Shown one piece after another: positions 37,640-46,525 of a stretch of 64,000 nt of DNA. The notes beneath the pieces are model-generated. The model was not told where the DNA came from. It searched no databases and worked only from the letters and a program-made list of their open reading frames with translations. The position numbers and the translations under genes are program-made. The stretch's first letter is position 1; every line of letters begins with the position of its first letter. This stretch comes from Oscillospiraceae bacterium. GTDB lineage: Bacteria > Bacillota > Clostridia > Oscillospirales > Ruminococcaceae. The stretch spans positions 22,798 to 86,797 of the forward strand of contig SVNA01000006.1 of the NCBI GenBank assembly GCA_015067145.1. Direction: 5' to 3'.

Positions 37640-38317
37640 TTACACTTTGAGGCTTTCAATAGCAGCTGCAACATCCTCTGCACCGAAAACATAGCTGCCT
37701 GCAACCAGCAGGTTTGCACCAGCCTCTGCACAAAGTCTGCCTGTTGTTTCGTTGATGCCGCCGTCAACCTCTATGTAAAGGTCTGTAAGGCCGCGTCTTT
37801 CAGCTTCTTCTCTGATAGCTGTAAGCTTTGGCAGAGCACTTTCCATAAAGCTCTGGCCGCCAAAACCCGGTTCAACGCTCATAACAAGCACAAGGTCCAG
37901 CTTGTCAAGGTATGGAAAAACAGCCTCTGCAGGTGTTGCCGGTTTGATAACAATACCTGCTTTTTTGCCGCAGTTTTTAATGATGGCGATTGTTTCGTCC
38001 ACATCGCTTTCACTTTCGATGTGGAAGGAAACAAGGTCTGCACCCTGCTTGCAGAACTGTTCAGCGTAGAGGTGCGGTTTGATAATCATAAGATGTACAT
38101 CAAAAAATGCGTCGGATTTTTTTCTCAGGGATTTTACCACAGGCAGACCGATGGAGATGTTAGGAACAAACACACCGTCCATAACATCGATGTGCAGCAT
38201 ATCTGCACCCTTGTCCATAACCATTTTGCAGTCTCTTTCAAGGTTTGCGAAATCTGCGGAAAGAATTGATGGTGAAACTTTAGTCATTTTTCTGTACCTC
38301 TCATATATCTGAACCAT
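37640..38317 (-). CDS. rpe: Ribulose-phosphate 3-epimerase
   Basis: VSPSILSADFANLERD, LHIDVMDGVFVPNI, VEPGFGGQSFM, VDGGIN. Confidence 0.96.
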   Translation of the reverse strand: MVQIYERYRKMTKVSPSILSADFANLERDCKMVMDKGADMLHIDVMDGVFVPNISIGLPVVKSLRKKSDAFFDVHLMIIKPHLYAEQFCKQGADLVSFHIESESDVDETIAIIKNCGKKAGIVIKPATPAEAVFPYLDKLDLVLVMSVEPGFGGQSFMESALPKLTAIREEAERRGLTDLYIEVDGGINETTGRLCAEAGANLLVAGSYVFGAEDVAAAIESLKV

Positions 38318-38506
38318 TAATTATAGGGCTGTTTTACGGCTTTACGGCAATTTATCTGCCAACAAAGCACACTTTTTCATTTTATAATATTTTATTATAC
38401 ATATTATAGCGACAAAAATCAATTAAATAGGAAAGGTTTAACATTTTTACAGATAAAATTTCACATTTTTGCAGAAAAAGTTTTAAAAACAAAAATCAGC
38501 AGGTTT

Positions 38507-39340
38507 TTATCCCTGCTGTTTTTCATATATCCCAATATTTCTCTCCAGCACCTTTAAGCCGCGGAAACCAAAAGGCCTGTCCTTATATATCTCCGCCACA
38601 TTTTCCTTTGTGACGGTGTGGAGAATATCACCGCTGAAAAGGTTTTCCTCCGCAGGCACAGTGCCGTCCACCAGTGCTTTGTTGTGGGGACAAGCCTTCT
38701 GACAGATATCACAGCCAAAGACGGTTTCTGCCCTTGCAAGTATTTCCGTCTGTTCTTCTGTCAGCTGCTGTTTTTTCTGGCTGATAAAGGATGCACAGCA
38801 CTCGGTGTCTATGTACGCCACTCTATCCCCCATATCAGAGTGCTTGTGTTTTATTGCACCACCGGGACAGTTTTTACGGCAGAGACCGCAGCCCATACAG
38901 TATTTATAATCATACAGCACCGTTTCCCACTCAAGGTCGGTTATTATCTCGCCGATAAAGACAAAGCTGCCCCATTTTTCTGTAATAAGCAGGCTGTTCT
39001 GCCCTTTTACACCCAGGCCGCCTTTAACCGCCATATCCACCTCGTCCACAGGAGAGGAGTCCACAAAGGGTACAAAGACATTGTCAGGGTATTTTTCCTT
39101 GAGCAGATAAATTATGGATTTTAGTTGCTCCATCACCACTATGTGATAGTCTGCCACAGCACAGTATGCACTAACGTTGCCAAAAAATGCACTTTTGTTA
39201 TAATATGGAAAAATTATGGCTATTGCGGTTTTTGCATTATCGGGAATTCTCTGTTTTGAACGCACATCAAAAATGTTTAAATGTTGAAAACTGACAAAGG
39301 AAAAATCCGCTAAATCCAGTTTTTCCAGCACTTCTTTCAT
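38507..39340 (-). CDS. QueG-like epoxyqueuosine reductase family protein (short, 2x[4Fe-4S])
   Basis: VDEVDMAVKGGLGVKGQNSLLITEKWGSFVFIGEI; YCMGCGLCRKNCPGGAI; CDICQKACPHN. Confidence 0.8.
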   Translation of the reverse strand: MKEVLEKLDLADFSFVSFQHLNIFDVRSKQRIPDNAKTAIAIIFPYYNKSAFFGNVSAYCAVADYHIVVMEQLKSIIYLLKEKYPDNVFVPFVDSSPVDEVDMAVKGGLGVKGQNSLLITEKWGSFVFIGEIITDLEWETVLYDYKYCMGCGLCRKNCPGGAIKHKHSDMGDRVAYIDTECCASFISQKKQQLTEEQTEILARAETVFGCDICQKACPHNKALVDGTVPAEENLFSGDILHTVTKENVAEIYKDRPFGFRGLKVLERNIGIYEKQQG

Positions 39341-39471
39341 GGCATAAATCCCCCTTTCCCGTCAGTTCTATATACTATAATACACAAATCAAGAGTAAAA
39401 ATATATACTTTTTTGAGGAAAATTTTGGTTAAATCTATAAAATTGCAACTTTTTGTTGACAAAATATCGAG

Positions 39472-39836
39472 TTATCCACAGTTTCAACAGAGTTTTCAAC
39501 ATTTAACAGTTAAAATCCGTTTAAAATGTTTAAAACCAACTGTTTTGTTGAAAACCCTGTTGACAATGTTGAAAAGTATACACATTAAAGCCTGTATTAC
39601 TCTCTGTAAACTAATTTTTTCCTTTTCAACTTCCATTTTTTTACAAATTCCAAAATTCGCCTGTATATCGGTCAAAACCTCTCTGTGCAGTTTTCAACAT
39701 ACTGTGGAAAACTATGTTTAAAACTTTACTAAAAGTAATTTTATATTTTAACCTCACATTATTCTCTCTTTTAAAAATATATAAAATATGCATTATTTTC
39801 CCATTTCAACACAAGGCTGTTGAAAATTATTTTAAA
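39472..39836. promoter_or_regulatory. AT-rich cluster of DnaA-box-like 9-mers
   Basis: TTATCCACA 39472-39480; TTTTCAACA 39493-39501 and 39691-39699; TGTTGAAAA 39546-39554, 39567-39575, 39828-39836; TGTGGAAAA 39703-39711. Confidence 0.5.
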
Positions 39837-39897
39837 AGGTATATAATTAATAAAGGTATTTAAACCAAACGGATAATATAATTAAGGAGATATAGAT

Positions 39898-40725
39898 ATG
39901 AGTGAATGTACACACAACTGCAGCACCTGCAGTGCAGACTGCTCTTCCAGAAGTGAAATTCAGAAAGATCCGCTTAACCAGCTTTCCAGCGTTAAAAAGG
40001 TTATCGGCGTTATCAGCGGCAAGGGCGGCGTAGGCAAAAGCCTTGTTACAAGCATGCTTGCTGTTCTCAGCCAGAGAAACGGCTACGGCACAGCTGTTCT
40101 GGACGCAGATGTTACAGGCCCGTCCATCGGCCAGACATTCGGCGTGCACAAAAAGGTGCTGGGCAACGATGTCGGTATCCTGCCAAACATCAGCAAAACA
40201 GGCATCCAGCTTATGAGTGCAAACTTTATGCTTAAGGAAGAAACAGACCCTGTTGTATGGCGTGGTCCTGTTATTGCAGGTGTTATCAAACAGTTCTGGA
40301 GCGATGTTATCTGGAACGAGGTAGACTTTATGTTTATCGATATGCCTCCGGGAACAGGCGACGTTCCGCTGACAGTTTACCAGTCCATCCCGGTTGACGG
40401 CATCATCATCGTTGCTTCCCCACAGGAACTTGTTGGTATGATTGTTGAAAAGGCTGTTAAGATGGCAAATATGATGAACGTGCCAATTTTGGGTATCGTT
40501 GAAAATATGAGCTATGTAAAATGCCCTGACTGCGGCAAAAAAATAAACATCTTCGGCGAAAGCAAGGTTAAAGCAACAGCAGAAAAATACAACCTGCCGC
40601 TTCTTGCAGAAATCCCTATCGACCCACAGCTTGCAAAAAACTGTGACCAGGGTGTTATCGAACTTTTCGAAGGCGACTATATGGACGCCTGCTTTGCAGA
40701 AATCGAAAAAATGCTTAATGAATAA
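39898..40725 (+). CDS. Mrp/NBP35-family P-loop ATPase with Cys-rich N-terminus
   Basis: VISGKGGVGKSLVTSMLA, CPDCGKKINIFGE, N-terminal CTHNCSTCSADC. Confidence 0.93.
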   Translation: MSECTHNCSTCSADCSSRSEIQKDPLNQLSSVKKVIGVISGKGGVGKSLVTSMLAVLSQRNGYGTAVLDADVTGPSIGQTFGVHKKVLGNDVGILPNISKTGIQLMSANFMLKEETDPVVWRGPVIAGVIKQFWSDVIWNEVDFMFIDMPPGTGDVPLTVYQSIPVDGIIIVASPQELVGMIVEKAVKMANMMNVPILGIVENMSYVKCPDCGKKINIFGESKVKATAEKYNLPLLAEIPIDPQLAKNCDQGVIELFEGDYMDACFAEIEKMLNE

Positions 40726-40741
40726 TATTTTTATGCATATT

Positions 40742-40772
40742 AAAAGCGACCTTTCTCAAGGTCGCTTTTTTG
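40742..40772 (+). terminator. Intrinsic terminator
   Basis: aaaagcgacctttctcaaggtcgctttttt. Confidence 0.85.
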
Positions 40773-40808
40773 TTATGCTGTTTGCACCATGCAAGACCGC
40801 TTTTTTGT

Positions 40809-42021
40809 TTATATTTCCGCATCCATCAGTTCACGTGCCATCCTGTGCATTTCCGGGTCCGGGCTGTCTATATATTTTTCTGCAATTTTTTTACCTCTTT
40901 CCAGCTCCTGTTTCAGTACATCATCCATACTGTTTATCTTTTCAAATGCTTGCTGCACACCGCCATCTGCAGCGTCTGCATACATTTCAATGGCTGTCAG
41001 GTTATCCTGTTCACAGCCAAGACCATGTTCGTAACAGATACCAAGGCCATAATAACCGAAAGCATATTTCTGGGCGGCAGACAGTTCAAAATAGTAAAAT
41101 GCCTTTTCATAATCTGCTTTGCACCCTATGCCATCCAGAAATGAAATACCAAGGATACACTGGCCTGTGGCATCACCTGCTTCAGCAAGCCGGCAGCCAA
41201 GTTCATGTATTTTTTTACGACACTGCGGAGGAGCATCCTTGTCAGTATAGATATTCACAAGACTATTTTTGGCAGATAAATCACCTTTTTCAGCAGCTAT
41301 AATGTAGTTTTCAACGGCTTTTTCACTATCTTTCTGACATCCGAGGCCCAGATGATACATCGCACCAAGAGCCCTGTAAAAATCCGCCTCTCCTGTAATG
41401 GAAGCAATCTTTTCCGTCAGAGGGACTGCCTTTTGGTAATCATCTTCATTTTTGCGTGTTAAATATATTCCCAGCATTTTTTTCATAGCATCGGTGCTGC
41501 CAAGCTCTGTGGCTCTTTCGTATCAGGTCAGTGCACTGTCAGGCTTGCCGGACCGCTCAAGAATATACCCCACAAGTAAAAGTGCCTCCATATTGTCCTG
41601 CCGTGCCGCGTTTTTAAGCATGTTAAAACCTTTTGTGGCGGTTTCCTCGCCCACCTTGTTGACCTCGAGCATACAGTATCTGCCAAACTCAAACATAGTT
41701 TCGATATTGCCGGTTTCTGCGTATTTTTCCAGCCAGTAGTACAGTTTTTTCTTTTCTGACAATATTTGCTGCAGGTGCAGTTTTTTCCTCTTCCTTATGC
41801 ATTTCCTGCTGTTTTACACCCATTTTGGTTACTTCCAGCAGGTTTTCTATTTCATCGTATCTGTATGCAGGGTCAGAATCCCAGGAATTCATAACGATGT
41901 CATGCAGAATATAACCGGCTTTCTCAAACTCACCCGCCTGTATAAGCTGCTGTGCCTTTGCAATCTTTTCATCTTTTTTCTTTCGCTGGTTTTTCAGATT
42001 AAAATTGTCAAACAATCCCAT
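40809..42021 (-). pseudogene. Sel1-repeat protein disrupted by a +1 frameshift and an in-frame TGA
   Basis: MGLFDNFNLK...NIVRKEK | KLYYWLEKYAETGN...GKPDSALT*YERATELGSTDAMKKMLGIYL...; three ORFs in the track form one Sel1 protein. Confidence 0.8.
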
Positions 42022-42098
42022 AACATGCCTCTTTTTTGCCGATTGGAAATCAGCCTGTTTTTATCTGCACGTTACCGTTGCTTTATGTGCAGATTTTT

Positions 42099-42617
42099 TT
42101 ACACCCATCTTGGGCTGTCGCTTATAACCGCTTTGCCCTCTGCAAGAGATTTTGCCACATCGATGGTACGCTGGTTGCGGCTGCCTTTAAATTTAAGCTC
42201 CATGCTTTTTTCGCTTTCAATGAAAGGTCCGTCGATAAGGATATCCACATTTTCCAGCAGCCTGTATTTATCGTCGGTTTTATCTTCAATCAGTTTTTCA
42301 AACAGATATCCTGTAAAGGCACAGATTTCGTACCCCTGTTTTTTAAGCTCTGCCGCAAGTGCTGCAAAACCTGCCGCCTGGCAGAAAGGGTCGCCGCCCG
42401 ACAAAGTTACCCCTTTTATCATAGGGTTTTTCTTTATCATTGCGATGATATCCGCCGCTGTATAGTCTGTACCTGTGCCAAAGGAATGGGTTTCGGGGTT
42501 GTGACAGCCTTTGCAGCCATGCACACACCCCTGGGCAAAGATTACAAAGCGGAAGCCCGGGCCGTCGGTTATGGAGTTTTTATTAAAGCCCGCTATATTT
42601 AAAATTGTGTTTTCCAT
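42099..42617 (-). CDS. nrdG: Anaerobic ribonucleoside-triphosphate reductase activating protein (radical SAM)
   Basis: FAQGCVHGCKGCHNPETHSFGTG, GVTLSGGDPFCQA. Confidence 0.92.
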   Translation of the reverse strand: MENTILNIAGFNKNSITDGPGFRFVIFAQGCVHGCKGCHNPETHSFGTGTDYTAADIIAMIKKNPMIKGVTLSGGDPFCQAAGFAALAAELKKQGYEICAFTGYLFEKLIEDKTDDKYRLLENVDILIDGPFIESEKSMELKFKGSRNQRTIDVAKSLAEGKAVISDSPRWV

Positions 42618-42641
42618 ATTATCCCCTTTATCTTATGCGGT

Positions 42642-43319
42642 TTATGCCTTTGTGTTTTTTTTGAAATCTGTAAACAGCAGTTTTACTGCCACGCATCCGA
42701 TTACAAAAACAATAAGTATCTGTGTAACCATTGCATAGAAAAAATTAAGCGGAAACATATTTATCATAATGCTGATTCTCGGGTCCAGCATCCACAGGTC
42801 ATTGGTGAAGAACACATAGTGGAAGTTGGTCCAGAACCACTGGAAGTTGGTGGCTATAACAACACCGAAAACCAAAGCAAATATGCCGAGGCCTATTGCT
42901 GCCCCGAGATATTTTCTGTTCAGAACTCTGCGGGCGGTGGCCCAGCCGTCCTTCTTTATAACATAGACAAGCCCTGCACCGATAACAGCAGTCAGTGCAG
43001 CGGCAACATAGATAACACCCATATAGAGATCGAGCACATCTATCATGTGCAGTTTTTCACGTTCGTCAAAAATCTCGCGGATTTCGCCCTTTACGCCGTA
43101 CTGCATCTCCAGGTCGGGACGCTGCTTTACCATATAGGAAAGGAGATTGTCGGTAACGCTCATAAGGTCCTGATGGCGTATGCCGATATGTTCTGCCGTG
43201 CCGTTGTGCTGATACTGTTTATCGTAAAAGGCACGGTTCTGGCTTACGCCGATAACGCTCCACATAAATATTACCAGAAAGCTGAGAGGAAGAATAAGGT
43301 TGTAGATAAGTTTTTTCAT
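42642..43319 (-). CDS. TIGR01906/DUF1461-like integral membrane protein
   Basis: 4-TM pattern, HMIDVLDLYMG, NMFPLNFFYAMVTQIL. Confidence 0.7.
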   Translation of the reverse strand: MKKLIYNLILPLSFLVIFMWSVIGVSQNRAFYDKQYQHNGTAEHIGIRHQDLMSVTDNLLSYMVKQRPDLEMQYGVKGEIREIFDEREKLHMIDVLDLYMGVIYVAAALTAVIGAGLVYVIKKDGWATARRVLNRKYLGAAIGLGIFALVFGVVIATNFQWFWTNFHYVFFTNDLWMLDPRISIMINMFPLNFFYAMVTQILIVFVIGCVAVKLLFTDFKKNTKA

Positions 43320-43423
43320 AGTTGTCTCCCTATAATAATTTACTTTTAAAGCATATCATTTATCAGATAATTTATCAATAAAAACAGCAAATGCCCCCTT
43401 TTAAAGAGAGCATTCGGCATATT

Positions 43424-44131
43424 TTATTCGATTTTTCCGTAGATTTTCTGCAGTTCTATAGATGGACCGCCATTTTCGTCCTCCATAAAAAGGTCGGGCA
43501 TAACGGTGAGGCTTTTACCACCGTTTTTTCTGCCGTCCACAAGGACAAGCCACGGATGAGGGCTGTTTTTTCTCTGGCGGACAAATCGGATAACTTTAGG
43601 CTCTATGCGGTTGTTTTTCATAGCATATATAACCTGTGCCAGCTGGTCGGGACGCTGGCAGATGCACAGCTTGCCGTTGTCACGCAGCAGGCGGTAGGCC
43701 GCCGCCGCAACATCCTCGTCGGTCAGAGTAAGCTGATGACGGAAGGATGCTTTTTTTTCGTCATCCTTTGGCTTGCCCGCAGTAAAGTATGGCGGATTGC
43801 AGGTGATAACGTCAAAATCCGCCTTTTCGCTTTTAAACTCTCTCACGTCGCCGCAGATGGCTGTTAGATTTTCGTACCCGTTAAGCTCGATGCTTTTTTT
43901 CATAAGCTGGGTGCCCTGGGGGTCGATTTCCAATCCATAGGCCTCTCCTTTGTGGCCCATATCCTTCCATCTGAGCGGGATGATACCGCAGCCTGTGCCC
44001 ATGTCCAGCACCTTCTGTGCGTATTTCACCTCGGCAAAATGGCTGAGGAGAAATGCATCGGTGCCAAAGCGGTGGGTTTTGTTTATGCACACTTTAGTGC
44101 CGTGTGCCAAAGTTTCAACAGTATATTCCAT
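43424..44131 (-). CDS. tRNA1(Val) A37 N6-methyltransferase-like SAM-dependent methyltransferase
   Basis: VLDMGTGCGIIPLRW, FDVITCNPPYF (NPPY motif). Confidence 0.88.
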   Translation of the reverse strand: MEYTVETLAHGTKVCINKTHRFGTDAFLLSHFAEVKYAQKVLDMGTGCGIIPLRWKDMGHKGEAYGLEIDPQGTQLMKKSIELNGYENLTAICGDVREFKSEKADFDVITCNPPYFTAGKPKDDEKKASFRHQLTLTDEDVAAAAYRLLRDNGKLCICQRPDQLAQVIYAMKNNRIEPKVIRFVRQRKNSPHPWLVLVDGRKNGGKSLTVMPDLFMEDENGGPSIELQKIYGKIE

Positions 44132-44134
44132 AGC

Positions 44135-45046
44135 TTAAATTGTAGCCTCAATACATACCCAGTTGTTTTTTGTGTGCACTTTAAGGATTTTAAAGCCAAG
44201 GTTTTCAAGACAGGCCAGAACTTCGTCCTTTCTGTCGATGATGATGCCGCTTGTGATGTAAAGGCCACCCTTTTTCAAAAATTCAGGCACGTTTTTGGAC
44301 AGCATCATAATTGCATTTGCAACGATGTTTGCCACAACGATATCATATTTGCCGCTTGCCTGTTCTGCAAGGTCGCCAACCTTGATGGTAAATTTATCGC
44401 TTACACCGTTTAATTCTGCGTTTTCGTTTGCAACCTTAACGGCAGTAGGGTCGATATCCACACCCTCGGCTTCCTTTGCACCAAGGATACAGCTTGCGAT
44501 GCCCAGGATGCCGCTGCCTGTGCCAACATCCAGAATTCTTTCGCCGCCTTTGATGGTGCGGTCCAGAACTTCGAGGCAAAGGTTTGTGGTTTCGTGTGTG
44601 CCTGTGCCGAATGCCATGCCAGGGTCAAGTTTAAGCACCTTGCGGTCGGTTGTGCATTCTTCCCAACTTGGGCAAACCATAAGGTTTTCGCCGATTGGCA
44701 GTGCGTGGTAGTATGCTTTCCAGCCTGTTTCCCAGTCTTCCTGATTTACATATTCAATTTCGGTGGCAAATTCCACACCTTCTTCGGAAAGGCGTGTCTG
44801 CAGCACAAGCAGGCTTTCCTGTGCGTCCAGTTCAGGGGAAATATAGTGGTGCACAATAATTTTTGTGCGGTCCTTTTCCAAAAGGTCCTGCTCGATAAGG
44901 TCGATGTGGGCAATCTCCAGCACGTCGCTTTCAAGGTTGGAGTAGTCCTCAATCTGCACGCCCATAGGGCAAACTTCGGCAGAAACGTAGTCGAAAACCT
45001 CTTCAAATTTTTTATCGCAAATAATCTTTATATCTGTCCACTGCAT
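44135..45046 (-). CDS. prmA: Ribosomal protein L11 methyltransferase
   Basis: DPGMAFGTGTHETTNLCLEVLD, ILDVGTGSGILGIAS, VVANIVANAI; start taken at MQWTDIKII. Confidence 0.95.
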   Translation of the reverse strand: MQWTDIKIICDKKFEEVFDYVSAEVCPMGVQIEDYSNLESDVLEIAHIDLIEQDLLEKDRTKIIVHHYISPELDAQESLLVLQTRLSEEGVEFATEIEYVNQEDWETGWKAYYHALPIGENLMVCPSWEECTTDRKVLKLDPGMAFGTGTHETTNLCLEVLDRTIKGGERILDVGTGSGILGIASCILGAKEAEGVDIDPTAVKVANENAELNGVSDKFTIKVGDLAEQASGKYDIVVANIVANAIMMLSKNVPEFLKKGGLYITSGIIIDRKDEVLACLENLGFKILKVHTKNNWVCIEATI

Positions 45047-45201
45047 AGGTAAATCTCCCATAAAAAAGTATAGTTTATTTTTTATATTATCAATAGATTT
45101 ATTGTAACACAAAACCATTTAATTTTAAATACAAATGTGTTAATATAAAAGATAGAGTTTAATTGTTATCAATGAAATACGATATATAAAGGAGAAAAAT
45201 T

Positions 45202-46395
45202 ATGGCAAGCCGTTTTGACAAAAAAATTGACCGCTGGGCAACAGGTGCTACAAAATGGGCGATGACAAAAATCCCTGGCTCCCCACAGTACACAGAGGTG
45301 CCGCAGGAAGATATCATTCCTATGTGGGTTGCAGATATGGACTTTGAAACTGCCCCAAGCGTTATTGAGGCACTGAGAGAAAGAATTGAACACCCTATCC
45401 TGGGCTACTCCGTGCTCAACGAAAGATATGTAAATGCAATCGCCAACTGGCAGGAAAAACGCTACGGCACAAAGGGCATCAAAGAAGAACACATCCTCTA
45501 CCAGAACTCTGTTCTGGGCGGCGTGTGCAGTGCAATCAGCGTTTACACACAGCCGGGTGACTGGATCCTCACAGGCCAGGCAACCTATGTAGGTTTTCAG
45601 GGTTCCATTAAAAACCTTGGCAGAAACGTTGCTTTCTCCCCAATGGTAAAGGACGAAAACGGCATCTACCGCATGGATTTTGAAGACATGGAAAAACAGA
45701 TTGTGGAAAAAAATATCCCGATGATGATTTTCTGTTCCCCACACAACCCTACAGGCCGCGTATGGGAAAAATGGGAGATTGAAAAGGTTGTTGAACTTTG
45801 CGACAAATACAACGTTTTCCTTTTCAGTGACGAAATCTGGGCAGACTTTATGACAGATCCTGCTTCCAGACATATTCCTACACAGAGCGTAAGCGAAAGG
45901 GCAAAACAGATCTGCCTTGCCGCATACGCACCAAGCAAAACCTTTAACCTTGCAGGACTTATCGGCAGCTACACAGTCTGCTACAATCCTGTTATCAATG
46001 CACGCATCAAACGTCAGGGCGAAAGCACACACTACAACAACGCAAATGTACTGTCCCTTGCTGCATGCACAGGTGCATACGAAGGCGGCGAGGAATATGT
46101 GGAAGAGCTTATGCCTTATCTGCGTAAAAACCAGGAATATATGGTAAACTTTTTGAACAGCCGCAAAGGCATCGATGCTTATCTGCCACAGGGCACATAT
46201 CTTTTGTGGGTTGATATCGGCGGCTGCGGCATGGATATGGATACCGTTATGGCAGAGCTTGCCAAGGTTGGCGTTATCGTAAACGACGGCAGACCTTTCC
46301 AGGGTCCTACACATCTGCGTATCAACGTTGCCTGCCCGTACGACAGCGTGGTGGAAGCCTGCAGAAGAATGGAAAAAGTTTTCCCTGCAAAATAA
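45202..46395 (+). CDS. MalY/PatB-family aminotransferase (C-S lyase)
   Basis: FDKKIDRWATGATKW, PMWVADMDFETAP, CSPHNPTGRVW, APSKTFNLAGL PLP lysine. Confidence 0.93.
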   Translation: MASRFDKKIDRWATGATKWAMTKIPGSPQYTEVPQEDIIPMWVADMDFETAPSVIEALRERIEHPILGYSVLNERYVNAIANWQEKRYGTKGIKEEHILYQNSVLGGVCSAISVYTQPGDWILTGQATYVGFQGSIKNLGRNVAFSPMVKDENGIYRMDFEDMEKQIVEKNIPMMIFCSPHNPTGRVWEKWEIEKVVELCDKYNVFLFSDEIWADFMTDPASRHIPTQSVSERAKQICLAAYAPSKTFNLAGLIGSYTVCYNPVINARIKRQGESTHYNNANVLSLAACTGAYEGGEEYVEELMPYLRKNQEYMVNFLNSRKGIDAYLPQGTYLLWVDIGGCGMDMDTVMAELAKVGVIVNDGRPFQGPTHLRINVACPYDSVVEACRRMEKVFPAK

Positions 46396-46471
46396 TACTG
46401 CAGCAGCTTTTGCCCTTTAAAACAGCTGTCGCACACAGCAGTGCAAAAAAGGTTTCCGAACCATAAACATC

Positions 46472-46503
46472 AAAAGAGCGTATCCGAAGATACGCTCTTT
46501 TTT
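46472..46503 (+). terminator. Intrinsic terminator
   Basis: aaaagagcgtatccgaagatacgctctttttt. Confidence 0.85.
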
Positions 46504-46525
46504 GTTGCTCTTTTTATTTTCATTG

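Noticed and set aside
39413-39721. 102-aa ORF in the AT-rich intergenic region
   Set aside because: Low-complexity translation (Leu/Lys/Phe/Ile); better explained by the regulatory 9-mer cluster.
40809-42021. Genetic-code reassignment (TGA=Trp) to explain the Sel1 TGA
   Set aside because: Other genes end naturally at TGA and use TGG for Trp, and this locus also has an independent frameshift, so pseudogenisation is simpler.
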